Both the position numbers and the translations under genes were made by a program. Shown here in pieces: positions 51,416-59,940 of a DNA stretch of 64,000 nt (positions are counted from its first letter, which is position 1; the number at the start of each line of letters is the position of its first letter). The stretch comes from Bog-473 sp963783965. GTDB taxonomy: Bacteria; Actinomycetota; Acidimicrobiia; Acidimicrobiales; RAAP-2. Below the pieces are notes generated by a model, which worked only from the letters and a program-made list of their open reading frames with translations, ran no database searches and was not told the DNA's origin. The stretch is from NCBI GenBank assembly GCA_963783965.1, contig CAWAPQ010000003.1, positions 434,001 through 498,000 of the forward strand, written 5' to 3'.

Positions 51416-52051
51416 TCAGGTCAGCAGACGCGCCGTCAGGCGCTCCTTCACTGTCGGCCACTCGGCGGCGACAATGGAGAAGCGGGCCGAGGTCCGCACC
51501 GTGTCGTCGGACCCGGGCCGGTCCGCGCGCAAAATGCCGTCGAGCCGGCCCCCGATGCGCTCAATGGCGGCCCACGATCGCTTGTTGCGCACATCGGTCT
51601 GCAGCGCCACCCGGTGGACCTCCCAGACCTCGAAGGCGTGCGTCATCATGAGCAGCTTGGCCTCGGTGTTGACGTGCGTCCGCTGGGCCGGTCCCGCCAG
51701 CCAGGTGAAGCCGATGTCGACGACGTCGGGCAGGCCGTGGCGCTGGTGGCTCGCACCCGGCGGCCACTGCCAGTAGCCCACTTCGCAGAACCGCGTGGCA
51801 CCGACGACCAGGTCGGACCCGTCCGGTCCGGCACCCCGCCGCACAGTGGCGAAAGCCACGTGGGCCCCCGACGCCACCTTGGCCAGCGCGTCGGCCACGT
51901 AGTCGGTCATCTGCTCGGTGCCTTCGGGCGTGTACGTCCACTCGTACGTGCTGCGGTCCAGCCCGGCCGCCTCGACCAGCGCGGGAATGTGGGCCTGGGT
52001 CAGCGGCTCCAGCCGGACGAAGGTCCCCTCGAGCGTGAACGGCTCACGCAT
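51416..52051 (-). CDS. GNAT acetyltransferase (RimJ/RimL-like)
   Basis: The 211-residue protein starts at ATG 52049-52051, overlapping the MFS gene stop by 8 bp. It has TLEGTFVRLEPLTQAHIPAL and DIGFTWLAGPAQRTHVNTEA, in place of the usual Q/RxxGxG/A loop. EVWEVHRVALQTDVRNKRSW and the ERIGGRLDGILR end follow. The pyrophosphate loop is unusual, but the overall order is RimJ/RimL. Co-translation with a multidrug-type exporter may mean both deal with the same compound (inference). Confidence 0.8.
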   Translation of the reverse strand: MREPFTLEGTFVRLEPLTQAHIPALVEAAGLDRSTYEWTYTPEGTEQMTDYVADALAKVASGAHVAFATVRRGAGPDGSDLVVGATRFCEVGYWQWPPGASHQRHGLPDVVDIGFTWLAGPAQRTHVNTEAKLLMMTHAFEVWEVHRVALQTDVRNKRSWAAIERIGGRLDGILRADRPGSDDTVRTSARFSIVAAEWPTVKERLTARLLT

Positions 52052-53657
52052 GCACGGCCGGGACGGCGTCGTCGGCCTGGTCCGGCTGACCCTGGCCCCC
52101 TTGGTCCGGGGGCCCACTCGGCGGCCCCGTCGGGACCACGAAGTCGCGCTGGCGCACCAGCGCGAAGGCGCAGACGGCGCCCACCAGGGCCACGACCGCA
52201 CTGATGTCCATGAGGTGGTTGAGGGTCACCGAGAACCCCGAGTGGTACGCCTGCAGCAGCGCGTTGCGGGCCCCGGCGATGGGGATCGCGCCCGCCGCCT
52301 GGCGGACCTCGCCCGAGGCCATGGCTCCCTGGAGTTGGGCGCCGCCCCGGCGCAGGACCTCGGGCCCGAAGGGCGACTTGGCCAGCGCGGCGGTGGTGTG
52401 CGCCACAATCTGGCTCTGGAACACCGCGCCGAGCACGGCGATCCCCGTGGCGACACCGACCTGGCGGAAGGTGTTGTTGGCTCCGGAGGCCATGCCACTG
52501 CGCTGCGGCTGGACGACGGAGACCGCGCCCGAGGCCAGGACGGGGTTGACGATCCCGACCCCGAAGCCGATGACGAGGAAACCGGGCAGCAGCACGGTCC
52601 AGGTCGAGTCCGGATGGGTCGTCGCCATGAGCAGGAGCCCGCCGGTGACGAAGAGCATCCCGATGCCCAACAGGAACCGCGACTGCACCCGCACGGTGAG
52701 GCGCCCGGAGAAGAAGGAGGTGAAGAAGACCAGCAGGGTCATCGGCAGGAAGCGGACGCCGGCGCCCAGCGGGCTGTAGCCGAGGTTGTCCTGGATGTAC
52801 AGGGTCAGGTACAGGAGCATGGCGAAGACGGACGCAGCCAATGTGAAGGCAACCGTCGAGAGACCCACGAAGGCCGGGATCTTGAACAGGCCGAGCTCCA
52901 ACATCGGGTCTGTCGCAAAGCGTTCGTTGACGAAGAAGCCGACCATGAGGATGGCCGCCCCGGCGAGGAGGCCGATGGTGGTCGCGCTGCCCCAGCCGAA
53001 GTCGTTGCCCCGCACGAGCGCGAACACGAGCAAGAAGAGGCTCACCGAGAAGGTGACGAAGCCCACCCAGTCGATCGTGCGCGCCCGCAGGTCCTCCGAC
53101 TTGGCGATCCGGGCGAAGGTGATGAGGACTGCGATGGCCCCGATGGGCACGTTCACGAAGAAGATCCAGCGCCAGCCGATGCCGCTCGTGATGGCGCCGC
53201 CGATCAGCGGCCCGATGGCGACGGCGCCGCCGATCACCGCCCCGTAGACGCCGAACGCGGTGCCGCGGTCGCGCCCCGTGAACGCCGCGGCGATCAGCGC
53301 CAGCGAGGTGGCGAACATGATGGCGCCGCCGACGCCCTGGACGGCACGGGCCAGGTTGAGCATGAGCGGCGTGGTGGAGAGACCGCAGACCAGCGAGGCC
53401 AGCGAGAAGACGACCAGACCGATGGCGAAGATCTTCCGCCGCCCGTAGATGTCGCCCGCCACCCCGGCGGTCAGCAGGAAGGCGGCCAGCGTCAGCGAAT
53501 AGGCGTCCACGACCCATTGCAGGTCCGAGAAGCTCGCGTGCAGCGACTGCTGAATGTCCGGCAGCGCCACGTTCACGACCGTGATGTCGAGAAGGAGCAT
53601 GAAGGTCGCCGTGCAGACGGCGACCAGGGTCCACCATTTGCGGTCGAGAGCGGGCAT
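52044..53657 (-). CDS. MFS exporter, DHA2 (14-TM) family
   Basis: The 537-residue permease has fourteen predicted helices. DHA2 hallmarks are LLLDITVVNVALPDIQQSL in helix 1, the loop motif DIYGRRKIF, RAVQGVGGAIMFATSLALIA with motif C-like GAVIGGAVAIGPLIGGAIT, and WRWIFFVNVPIGAIAVL. Such proton antiporters export drugs, dyes or metabolites. It is divergent from an ABC-F gene across a 44-bp gap. A TACACT box ends 6 nt before the ATG, so its mRNA is probably leaderless. Confidence 0.93.
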   Translation of the reverse strand: MPALDRKWWTLVAVCTATFMLLLDITVVNVALPDIQQSLHASFSDLQWVVDAYSLTLAAFLLTAGVAGDIYGRRKIFAIGLVVFSLASLVCGLSTTPLMLNLARAVQGVGGAIMFATSLALIAAAFTGRDRGTAFGVYGAVIGGAVAIGPLIGGAITSGIGWRWIFFVNVPIGAIAVLITFARIAKSEDLRARTIDWVGFVTFSVSLFLLVFALVRGNDFGWGSATTIGLLAGAAILMVGFFVNERFATDPMLELGLFKIPAFVGLSTVAFTLAASVFAMLLYLTLYIQDNLGYSPLGAGVRFLPMTLLVFFTSFFSGRLTVRVQSRFLLGIGMLFVTGGLLLMATTHPDSTWTVLLPGFLVIGFGVGIVNPVLASGAVSVVQPQRSGMASGANNTFRQVGVATGIAVLGAVFQSQIVAHTTAALAKSPFGPEVLRRGGAQLQGAMASGEVRQAAGAIPIAGARNALLQAYHSGFSVTLNHLMDISAVVALVGAVCAFALVRQRDFVVPTGPPSGPPDQGGQGQPDQADDAVPAVHA

Positions 53658-53663
53658 GCGCGG

Positions 53664-53669
53664 AGTGTA
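53664..53669 (-). promoter_or_regulatory. -10-like TACACT before the MFS exporter
   Basis: The box ends 6 nt before the ATG at 53655-53657; no Shine-Dalgarno is present. Confidence 0.5.
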
Positions 53670-53690
53670 TCGAGCGGGGCTTCCGGCTCG

Positions 53691-53696
53691 TACAAT
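53691..53696 (+). promoter_or_regulatory. -10-like TACAAT before the ABC-F gene
   Basis: The box ends 5 nt before GTG 53702. It is a near-consensus -10 hexamer. Confidence 0.5.
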
Positions 53697-53701
53697 GAGG
53701 T

Positions 53702-55300
53702 GTGATCGTCGGATCAGCCCTCACCATCGAAATCGGGGATCGCACCCTGCTGTCGGACGCGTCCTTCGTGGTCGGCGCCGGCGAAAAGGTCGGCCTGGTG
53801 GGGCGCAACGGGACCGGGAAGTCGTCCTTCATTTCGGTGCTGGTGGGGGAGACGGCGCCGCAGCTGCGCCACCGGGGCAACGTCCGCCTCCTCGGGTCGT
53901 TCGGGTACCTGCCCCAGGCACCGGTGCCGGGCGGGCTGGGGCTCGAGCCGACCGGCTTCTCGCACATCCTCTCGGCCCGCGGTCTCGACGTCCTCGATGA
54001 TGCGCTGGGCACCGCCCGCGGCGCCATGGCGGACGATCCCAGCGAGGAGAACATTGAGCTGTTCACGGATCTGCAGGAGCAGTTCCAGTCCAACGGTGGC
54101 TACGAGGCCGAATCGGTGATGGCCCGTCTGGCCGACGGCCTCGGCCTCCGGCAGGAGCTCCTCCTGGAGGACATCGACTCGCTGTCCGGCGGCCAACGCC
54201 GTCGCGTGGACCTCATGCGCGTGCTCTTCCAGGAGCCCGACCTGATGATCCTCGACGAGCCGACGAATCACCTCGACCGCTCGGCCAAGCGCTGGCTGCT
54301 CGACGAGCTGGCGCGCTTCAACGGTGCCCTCCTCGTCGTCAGCCACGACCTCAAGCTGCTCGACCAGTCGATCACCAAGGTGCTCAACATCGCGAACCAG
54401 CATCTGACGGAGTGGAAGGGCAACTACTCCAAGTTCGAGGCGCTGCGCGAGGCCGACCAGTCCCAGCGCGAGCGCGCCTCGGAGCTCGAGACGCGCGAGA
54501 TCAAGCGCCTCTCGTCACTGGCCGACTCCATGCGGGCGAGCACCGAGAAGCGGGCCCGCAAGGCCAAGCAGCTCGACCGGCGGGTCGAGCGGATGGAGGC
54601 GGGCCGCACCCAGGTGGAGAAGCGCGACCGGGCCAGCAAGTTCTCGCTCCCGACGCCACCCCGTTCGGGCGGGGTCCCGCTCGAGGTCGCCAAGCTGGGC
54701 ATCCGCTACGGCAGCAACGAGGTGCTCTCGGACGTGACGTTCCACGCCGGGCGGGGCGACCACATTGTGATCATCGGCCGCAACGGCGCCGGGAAGTCCT
54801 CCCTGTTGCGCTGCCTCGCCGGCGCGCAGGAGCCCTCGAACGGCGTGATCGAGCTCGGGGCGAACGTCGAGTTGGGCTACTTCGCGCAGGAGCACGAGCA
54901 GATCGACCCGGAGCGCAGTGCGCTCGCCAACGTGAGCGACGCCGTGCTCAAGGCCGAGCGGGACCGCCGCGCGTTACTGGGTTCCTTCGGGCTGCCCTCC
55001 AAGGCGGCGGACCAGCTGCCGGGCACCCTCTCGGGAGGTGAGCGGGCGAAGCTCGGGCTGGCCATGCTGTCCGCCGGGGAGGCCAACCTGTTGCTGCTCG
55101 ACGAGCCGACCAACAACCTCGACCCGTCTTCCATCACCGCCGTCGGCGCCATGTTGGGTGCGTGGCCCGGGACCATCGTGGCCGTCAGCCACGAGCGCGG
55201 CTTCGTCGAGGCGCTCCGTCCGACCTACTGTCTGCGTCTGCCCGAGGAACGCTTCACGCACTGGCGCGACGAGTATCTCGACGACGTCGAAATGCGCTGA
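53702..55300 (+). CDS. ABC-F family ATPase (ribosome-associated type)
   Basis: The 532-residue protein has two ABC domains and no membrane segments. Walker A motifs are GRNGTGKSS and GRNGAGKSS, signatures LSGGQRRRVDL and LSGGERAKLGL, and Walker B regions LMILDEPTNHLD and LLLLDEPTNNLD. The inter-domain linker of about 80 residues is highly charged. ABC-F proteins act on the ribosome in translation control or antibiotic resistance. Divergent pairing with an exporter suggests antibiotic response, but a housekeeping EttA-like role is also possible. The start GTG 53702 lies 5 nt after a TACAAT box. Confidence 0.92.
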   Translation: MIVGSALTIEIGDRTLLSDASFVVGAGEKVGLVGRNGTGKSSFISVLVGETAPQLRHRGNVRLLGSFGYLPQAPVPGGLGLEPTGFSHILSARGLDVLDDALGTARGAMADDPSEENIELFTDLQEQFQSNGGYEAESVMARLADGLGLRQELLLEDIDSLSGGQRRRVDLMRVLFQEPDLMILDEPTNHLDRSAKRWLLDELARFNGALLVVSHDLKLLDQSITKVLNIANQHLTEWKGNYSKFEALREADQSQRERASELETREIKRLSSLADSMRASTEKRARKAKQLDRRVERMEAGRTQVEKRDRASKFSLPTPPRSGGVPLEVAKLGIRYGSNEVLSDVTFHAGRGDHIVIIGRNGAGKSSLLRCLAGAQEPSNGVIELGANVELGYFAQEHEQIDPERSALANVSDAVLKAERDRRALLGSFGLPSKAADQLPGTLSGGERAKLGLAMLSAGEANLLLLDEPTNNLDPSSITAVGAMLGAWPGTIVAVSHERGFVEALRPTYCLRLPEERFTHWRDEYLDDVEMR

Positions 55301-55307
55301 ATCGGCC

Positions 55308-56948
55308 TTACTTCACCCACATCTGCGTCGGCCAGAGCACGCCCTCGTCGAATGCGACGGCCTTGGAGTGCTGCACCGTCGTCGGGTTGGCGAAGTTCTG
55401 CACCTTGGGGTTGGCCGCGAGGCACCACGTGTCGCGGGCCAGCCAGAGGTAGGGGATGTCCTGGGCCAGGTACTGGTTGATCTGCTGGTAGGACTTGATC
55501 CGACCCGCCTTTTCGTTCGTCTCCCGCCCCGCCGTCAGTGCCGTCTGAATGCGGGGGTCGTTGTTGCGGGCCATGTTCAAGGGGAGTGGCGGGTTGACGG
55601 TGGTCGTGCTCCACCACACGTAGTTGAGGTCGGGGTCGACGGCGCCGAACTGGCGCCACAGCGTGGCTTCGTAGGTGCCGGCCAGCGCGTCGTTGATGAT
55701 CGTCGCCTGGGCGATGATGTTGATGTTGACCTTCATGCCGGCCGTTTGCCAGGCCTGCTGCAGGAACTGGGCGGCCGCCAGCGTCTCGGGGTCGCTCGTC
55801 GAATTGAGCATGAAGGTAGGTTGGCTGCCAGTTTGTTGCTGCACCTGCTTGACCAGCTTGGCGGCTTGCGTGGGGTTGTACTTGGGATAGGCGGTCTTGG
55901 TGTAGTACTCGCTCCCCGGCAGGAAGAGCCCGTTCATCGGGGCGTCAATGCCCTTGTCGATGACCTTGGTGAACTGGGCCTGGTTGATGCACATCGCCAT
56001 GGCCTGACGCAGCGTCTTGTTGTTGAACGGGGTCTTGGACGTGTTCAACATGACGCACTGCACCGTGGGCTGCCCCACGATCTGCCCGCTGTTGTCGTAG
56101 TAGGCGTACTTCTTGTTGCCCTTGAACTGCAGGAGATTGTCGGGCGCGTTGGAGTGCATGATGTCGACCTGGCCCGTCTGGAGCGCCTCGGCGCGGGAGC
56201 CGGCGTTGATGATCGGCTTGTAGGTGATGGAGTCCAGGTAGGGGTACCCCTTGCGCCAGTAGTGCGGATTCCTGGTGGCAGTCATGTGACTGTTGGGAAC
56301 CCAGTCCGAGAAGACGAAGGGGCCGGTGCCGATGGGATTTGACGTACCGCCGTCGGCGCTGTTCAGCATCGACGGCGCGGCGATGTAGCCCGTCTGGGCC
56401 TGGGCCAGGTAGTAGGGGAACGGGGCCCACGGCGCCTTGAGGCTGATGGTGACGGACAGCGGTCCCGTCACTGATGCGCTGCTGAAATCGGCGAAGGCCG
56501 GCCCGGTCAGGACGCCGCTCGCCGTGTTCTCGATGTTGAGGTGCAGCGCAGCGGCGTCGAGCGGCGTGCCGTCGTGGAAGACGATGTTCGGGCGGAGGGT
56601 GATGGTGAAGGAGGTGAAGTCCTCGTTCGAGGTGATGGACTCCGCCAGGTAGGGCTCGACCCCACCAGCGGCGTTCACGATGGCCAGCGGATCGAAGACC
56701 GTGCGGCCGTAGAGGAATCCTCCTTCGTCCCAGCGCGCCGTCGAAGGGTTGAAGCCGCTCTCCTCGGTGTCGATGCCCATGGTCACCGAACCGCCCCGCA
56801 CCGGTTTCGCCTTGGATACCCCGTTCAGGCCGGCGCCATTGGTCTGAGCGGCACCCGCTTCGCCTTCGAGGCCACCGAGTAAGGCGGCTCCGGCGCCCAG
56901 TGCGAGCCCACCGGCCATGAACGACCGACGATCAAACGACTGCGTCAT
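55308..56948 (-). CDS. Tat-exported ABC transporter solute-binding protein (family 5)
   Basis: The 546-residue protein has a twin-arginine signal (FDRRSFMAGGLALGAGAALL). The SBP_bac_5 fold follows: TAPxx-like FNPSTARWDEGGFLYGRTVF, LAESITSNEDFTSFTITLRP, VFHDGTPLDAAALHLNIENT, SNAPDNLLQF and TLRQAMAMCINQAQFTKVID. The family binds oligopeptides, nickel or glycosides for import. No permease or ATPase genes lie beside it, so it is an orphan binding protein. It converges with the ABC-F gene and diverges from the peroxiredoxin. Confidence 0.92.
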   Translation of the reverse strand: MTQSFDRRSFMAGGLALGAGAALLGGLEGEAGAAQTNGAGLNGVSKAKPVRGGSVTMGIDTEESGFNPSTARWDEGGFLYGRTVFDPLAIVNAAGGVEPYLAESITSNEDFTSFTITLRPNIVFHDGTPLDAAALHLNIENTASGVLTGPAFADFSSASVTGPLSVTISLKAPWAPFPYYLAQAQTGYIAAPSMLNSADGGTSNPIGTGPFVFSDWVPNSHMTATRNPHYWRKGYPYLDSITYKPIINAGSRAEALQTGQVDIMHSNAPDNLLQFKGNKKYAYYDNSGQIVGQPTVQCVMLNTSKTPFNNKTLRQAMAMCINQAQFTKVIDKGIDAPMNGLFLPGSEYYTKTAYPKYNPTQAAKLVKQVQQQTGSQPTFMLNSTSDPETLAAAQFLQQAWQTAGMKVNINIIAQATIINDALAGTYEATLWRQFGAVDPDLNYVWWSTTTVNPPLPLNMARNNDPRIQTALTAGRETNEKAGRIKSYQQINQYLAQDIPYLWLARDTWCLAANPKVQNFANPTTVQHSKAVAFDEGVLWPTQMWVK

Positions 56949-57120
56949 CGCAAAACCCCCCAGGTTCTCGATCCCATTGCTCTGTCGCGGCGCAGGTTAC
57001 AACTTCGTGACCGTTCGAGGGTGGCGGACGATTTCGAGGGGGGCGGACGATTGGGACGCCCCCGACCACCTATGGCAACCTGGGCCGGCACGACGCCGTG
57101 ACCACGAGAGGAAGGCCGCA

Positions 57121-57603
57121 ATGACGATCGCAACCGGTGACCGGGTGCCCGACGTGAAGGTCTTCGCTTTCGGCGACAAGGGGCCCGAGGCGACCACGTC
57201 GACCGAGGTCCTGGGCAAGGGCAAGGTCGTCCTCTTCGGGGTCCCGGGTGCCTTCACCCCGACGTGCTCGGACCACCACCTCCCCGGATTCGTGATGCGG
57301 GCTGACGAGCTCCGGGCCAAGGGCGCCGACAAGGTGGTCTGTGTCTCGGTCAACGACCCCTTCGTCATGCACGCGTGGGGGCAGGACCAGAACGTCGGCG
57401 ACACCGTGGTGATGCTGGCCGACGGCAACGGCGAGCTGGCCGCGGCGATGGGCCTCACCATGGACGGCAGCGGCTTCGGGCTCGGGTCGCGCATCCAACG
57501 CTTCGCCGCCATCATCGATGACGGCGTGGTCAGCTGGCTGGCCGTCGAGCCCGGTCCGGGACTGACCGTCAGCTCGGCCGAGGCGGTGCTCGCCGCGCTC
57601 TAG
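57121..57603 (+). CDS. Peroxiredoxin (Prx5 type)
   Basis: The 160-residue protein starts at ATG 57121 after GAGAGGAAGG. The peroxidatic Cys lies in FGVPGAFTPTCSDHHLPGF, the typical Prx5 motif, followed by VVCVSVNDPFVMHAWGQDQ and the conserved FGLGSRIQRFAAIIDDGVV. It reduces hydrogen and alkyl peroxides with thiol reductants. No second Cys is obvious near the C terminus, suggesting a 1-Cys mechanism; Cys in KVVCVSV is structural. It is monocistronic. Confidence 0.93.
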   Translation: MTIATGDRVPDVKVFAFGDKGPEATTSTEVLGKGKVVLFGVPGAFTPTCSDHHLPGFVMRADELRAKGADKVVCVSVNDPFVMHAWGQDQNVGDTVVMLADGNGELAAAMGLTMDGSGFGLGSRIQRFAAIIDDGVVSWLAVEPGPGLTVSSAEAVLAAL

Positions 57604-57840
57604 CGAGGCAAGTGCTCGCCGCGCTCTCCTGAGCAGCGCGGCGACATCGCGCAGCACGGACCCCCCGGCACCGCCCGCAGCGCGCTGCGCAACGGGCGTC
57701 GCAGACCGCCTGAACGGTTGCAGTGCGGTAGCAGTGGGCCCGGGTCGGGCCAATTGTCGTCGCATAGTGCGAATTCCTCGAACCTCTCGGGCAAGATCCC
57801 CGTCGCAAGGCTGCAGGGCGGAATGTAGAGGGGATTTGCA

Positions 57841-58869
57841 ATGCGCAGGCTGGTGGGAGCGCGTCGGCGGCTTCGACGCGTGTGCACGTACGGCGCGACC
57901 GCGGCGGCGCTCGTCGCGCTGCTGATTGTGGCGTCGCCCGACTCGGGCATGCTGGCCGGCGCGTCCCGTCTCGCCCACACGTCCGGCTTCGCCCACGCCT
58001 CGCTCCTCGCCCACGGCCGTCTCGCCCACACGCCCGAGAAGCTCTACGGCAAGCAGCCCGCGCCCGGCCCGGCGGCGTCGTCGGCGACGGTGGCCCCGGG
58101 CTGCCAGGGAACCACGCCCCTCGGCCTCCCGGGCGCGTGGACCTGCACGTTCGACGACGAGTTCAACGGCTCCACGCTGGACACCAACAGCTGGGTGCCA
58201 CAGGTGACGGCCGGCAGTGGCTACCTCAACGGCGCCACGGCCTGCTACGTCGACAACCCGGACACGATCTCGGTGTCGGGCGGCTACCTGAACCTGAGCG
58301 TGCGCCAGGTGTCGCCGTTCACGTGCCCGGACGGCAGTGACAGCTTCACCACGAGCTACGAAGCGGGCATGGTGTCGACGTACGGACTCTTCGACCAGAC
58401 CTACGGCGCCTACGAGGTGAACGCGAAGCTGCCTCCGTCGGTGGTGGCCGGGCTGCAGGAGACGCTGTGGCTGTATCCGCAGACGTTGAGCTACGGCGCG
58501 TGGCCGGCGTCGGGCGAGATCGACTTCGCCGAGTTCTACAGCGACTTCCCCGGCCTCGATGTCCCCTACGTCCACTACTCGGCCTCGTCGACCGATCTCA
58601 ACGCCACCTCCTACGACTGCCTGATGAACCAGAACGCCTTCAACACCTACGGCGTGGACTGGACGCCGACGTCGATCACCGTGCTCTACAACGGCACGCC
58701 GTGCCTGGTCGACTATCCGACGACGGGCAGCGAGCCCTTCGACCAACCGTTCTTCATCGCCCTGACCCAGGCGCTCGGCACGGGCACCGACGCCTTCGTG
58801 CCGAACGTGACCCAGCTGCCGGCCACGACGCAGGTCGACTGGGTCCGGGCCTGGGCCCCGGCCTCCTAG
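57841..58869 (+). CDS. Secreted glycoside hydrolase family 16 (beta-glucanase-like)
   Basis: The 342-residue protein has a basic n-region and a hydrophobic signal/anchor (residues about 18-32). A spacer with three LAHT/AHA-like repeats follows, then a GH16 domain from about residue 95 (WTCTFDDEFNGSTLDTNSW). The catalytic ExDxxE is SGEIDFAEF, flanked by ETLWLYPQ and the VDWTPTSITVLYNG and VDWVRAW strands. It should cleave beta-1,3/1,4-glucans or related polysaccharides outside the cell. It is monocistronic. Confidence 0.9.
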   Translation: MRRLVGARRRLRRVCTYGATAAALVALLIVASPDSGMLAGASRLAHTSGFAHASLLAHGRLAHTPEKLYGKQPAPGPAASSATVAPGCQGTTPLGLPGAWTCTFDDEFNGSTLDTNSWVPQVTAGSGYLNGATACYVDNPDTISVSGGYLNLSVRQVSPFTCPDGSDSFTTSYEAGMVSTYGLFDQTYGAYEVNAKLPPSVVAGLQETLWLYPQTLSYGAWPASGEIDFAEFYSDFPGLDVPYVHYSASSTDLNATSYDCLMNQNAFNTYGVDWTPTSITVLYNGTPCLVDYPTTGSEPFDQPFFIALTQALGTGTDAFVPNVTQLPATTQVDWVRAWAPAS

Positions 58870-58928
58870 GGGAGGCCGCCCCGCCGCTCCGAGCCGGCCC
58901 GGTAGCGGGCGGCGGACCTCCGCACCGC

Positions 58929-58980
58929 TTGACATGCAACCGTTTGGCTGCTTAAGTAGTTCAGGCAACCGGATGGTTGC
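58929..58980 (+). promoter_or_regulatory. Promoter with duplicated ArsR-type operator
   Basis: TTGACA (58929-58934) and TTAAGT (58952-58957) have a 17-bp spacer. GCAACCGTTTGGCTGC fills that spacer (58936-58951), and GCAACCGGATGGTTGC, a perfect GCAACC/GGTTGC palindrome, lies at 58965-58980, 4 bp before the start codon. The two 16-bp boxes, 29 bp apart, should be the binding sites of the ArsR-type regulator encoded next. Confidence 0.75.
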
Positions 58981-58984
58981 ATGA

Positions 58985-59833
58985 ATGGCAGCGGATGGTG
59001 CGATGCAACAGATGGATGCGGTCTTCCGGGCTCTCGGTGACCCGGCCCGGCGACGGCTGCTGGACCGGCTCAACGAGCGCAACGGGCTGACCCTGAGCGA
59101 GCTCTACGCGGACATGGGCATGACGCGTCAGTCGGTGTCCAAGCATCTCGACGTGCTGGAGGAGGCCAACCTCGTCGTCACCGCACGGCGGGGGAGGGAG
59201 AAGCTGCATTTCCTGAACGCCGCCCCCATCAACGACATCGCCGACCGCTGGATCAACCACTACGACCGGGCGCGGGCCGAGGCCCTCGCCGATCTCAAGA
59301 CGGCACTGGAGGCCACCCCCATGACGAACGACCAGACCACCTTCGTGTACACGACCTATATCGAGGCCACGCCCGAGCAGGTCTGGCAGGGACTGACCGA
59401 CCCGGCCTTCACGGAGCGCTATTGGCGGCACCCGGTATCGGGCGGCGTCTCGTACCGCACGGACTGGGGGAAGGGCTCCTCCTATGACGTGGCCTACGAC
59501 CAGGTCGGGCTGGTCGTGAGTGACCCCGAACAGGTGATCCTCGAGTCCGATCGCCCCCGGCGCCTCGCCTACACCTGGCACACGTTCACGCCCGAGTGGG
59601 CCGCCGCCCACGGCTTCGACGAGTCCACTGCCGCGAGCTGGCGGGCCGAGTCGCGTTCGAAGGTCGCCTTCGACATTGAGGAAGCGGGGGAGGGCGTGGT
59701 GAAGCTCACCGTGGTCCACGACGGCTTCGCGCCGGGGAGCGGTGTGCTCGAGGGCATCCGGGGCGGGTGGCCGGCGGTCATCGCCAGCCTCAAGACGCTG
59801 CTCGAGACCGGCTCGGCGCTGCCTGCAGGGTAG
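58985..59833 (+). CDS. ArsR-type HTH fused to SRPBCC (AHSA1) domain
   Basis: The protein has 282 residues. Residues 1-100 are an ArsR winged helix (AVFRALGDPARRRLLDRLNE, MTRQSVSKHLDVLEEANLVV). Residues from about 115 are an SRPBCC/AHSA1 ligand-binding domain (TYIEATPEQVWQGLTDPAFT, RRLAYTWHTF, VVKLTVVHDGF, GGWPAVIASLKTLLETG). Metal-binding Cys of classical ArsR sensors are absent, so a hydrophobic small molecule is the more likely ligand (inference). The duplicated operator upstream points to autoregulation. It stands alone, before the padR operon. Confidence 0.9.
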   Translation: MAADGAMQQMDAVFRALGDPARRRLLDRLNERNGLTLSELYADMGMTRQSVSKHLDVLEEANLVVTARRGREKLHFLNAAPINDIADRWINHYDRARAEALADLKTALEATPMTNDQTTFVYTTYIEATPEQVWQGLTDPAFTERYWRHPVSGGVSYRTDWGKGSSYDVAYDQVGLVVSDPEQVILESDRPRRLAYTWHTFTPEWAAAHGFDESTAASWRAESRSKVAFDIEEAGEGVVKLTVVHDGFAPGSGVLEGIRGGWPAVIASLKTLLETGSALPAG

Positions 59834-59903
59834 AGGGGGCCGGGGCGGCGGGCCTCGGGCCGAAGGTGCAGGTCAAACCCCTTGCCGGCGGACTCGCGAG
59901 AGA

Positions 59904-59924
59904 GTAGGATACTCAGTATGCTAC
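59904..59924. promoter_or_regulatory. PadR-type operator palindrome
   Basis: GTAGGATACT (59904-59913) and AGTATGCTAC (59915-59924) flank a single C and match as an inverted repeat at 9 of 10 positions. The inner ATACT/AGTAT is the core seen at many PadR operators. It lies 16 bp upstream of the padR start, over the probable promoter. Confidence 0.7.
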
Positions 59925-59940
59925 TTCGAAATGAGCGCCG

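Noticed and set aside
52000..54093. Long alternative minus-strand frame across the MFS and ABC-F genes
   Set aside because: It crosses a divergent promoter and two well-supported genes in other frames.
57070..59082. 670-codon minus-strand open frame across the peroxiredoxin and GH16 genes
   Set aside because: It is antisense to two recognised genes, with an Arg-rich translation and no domain.
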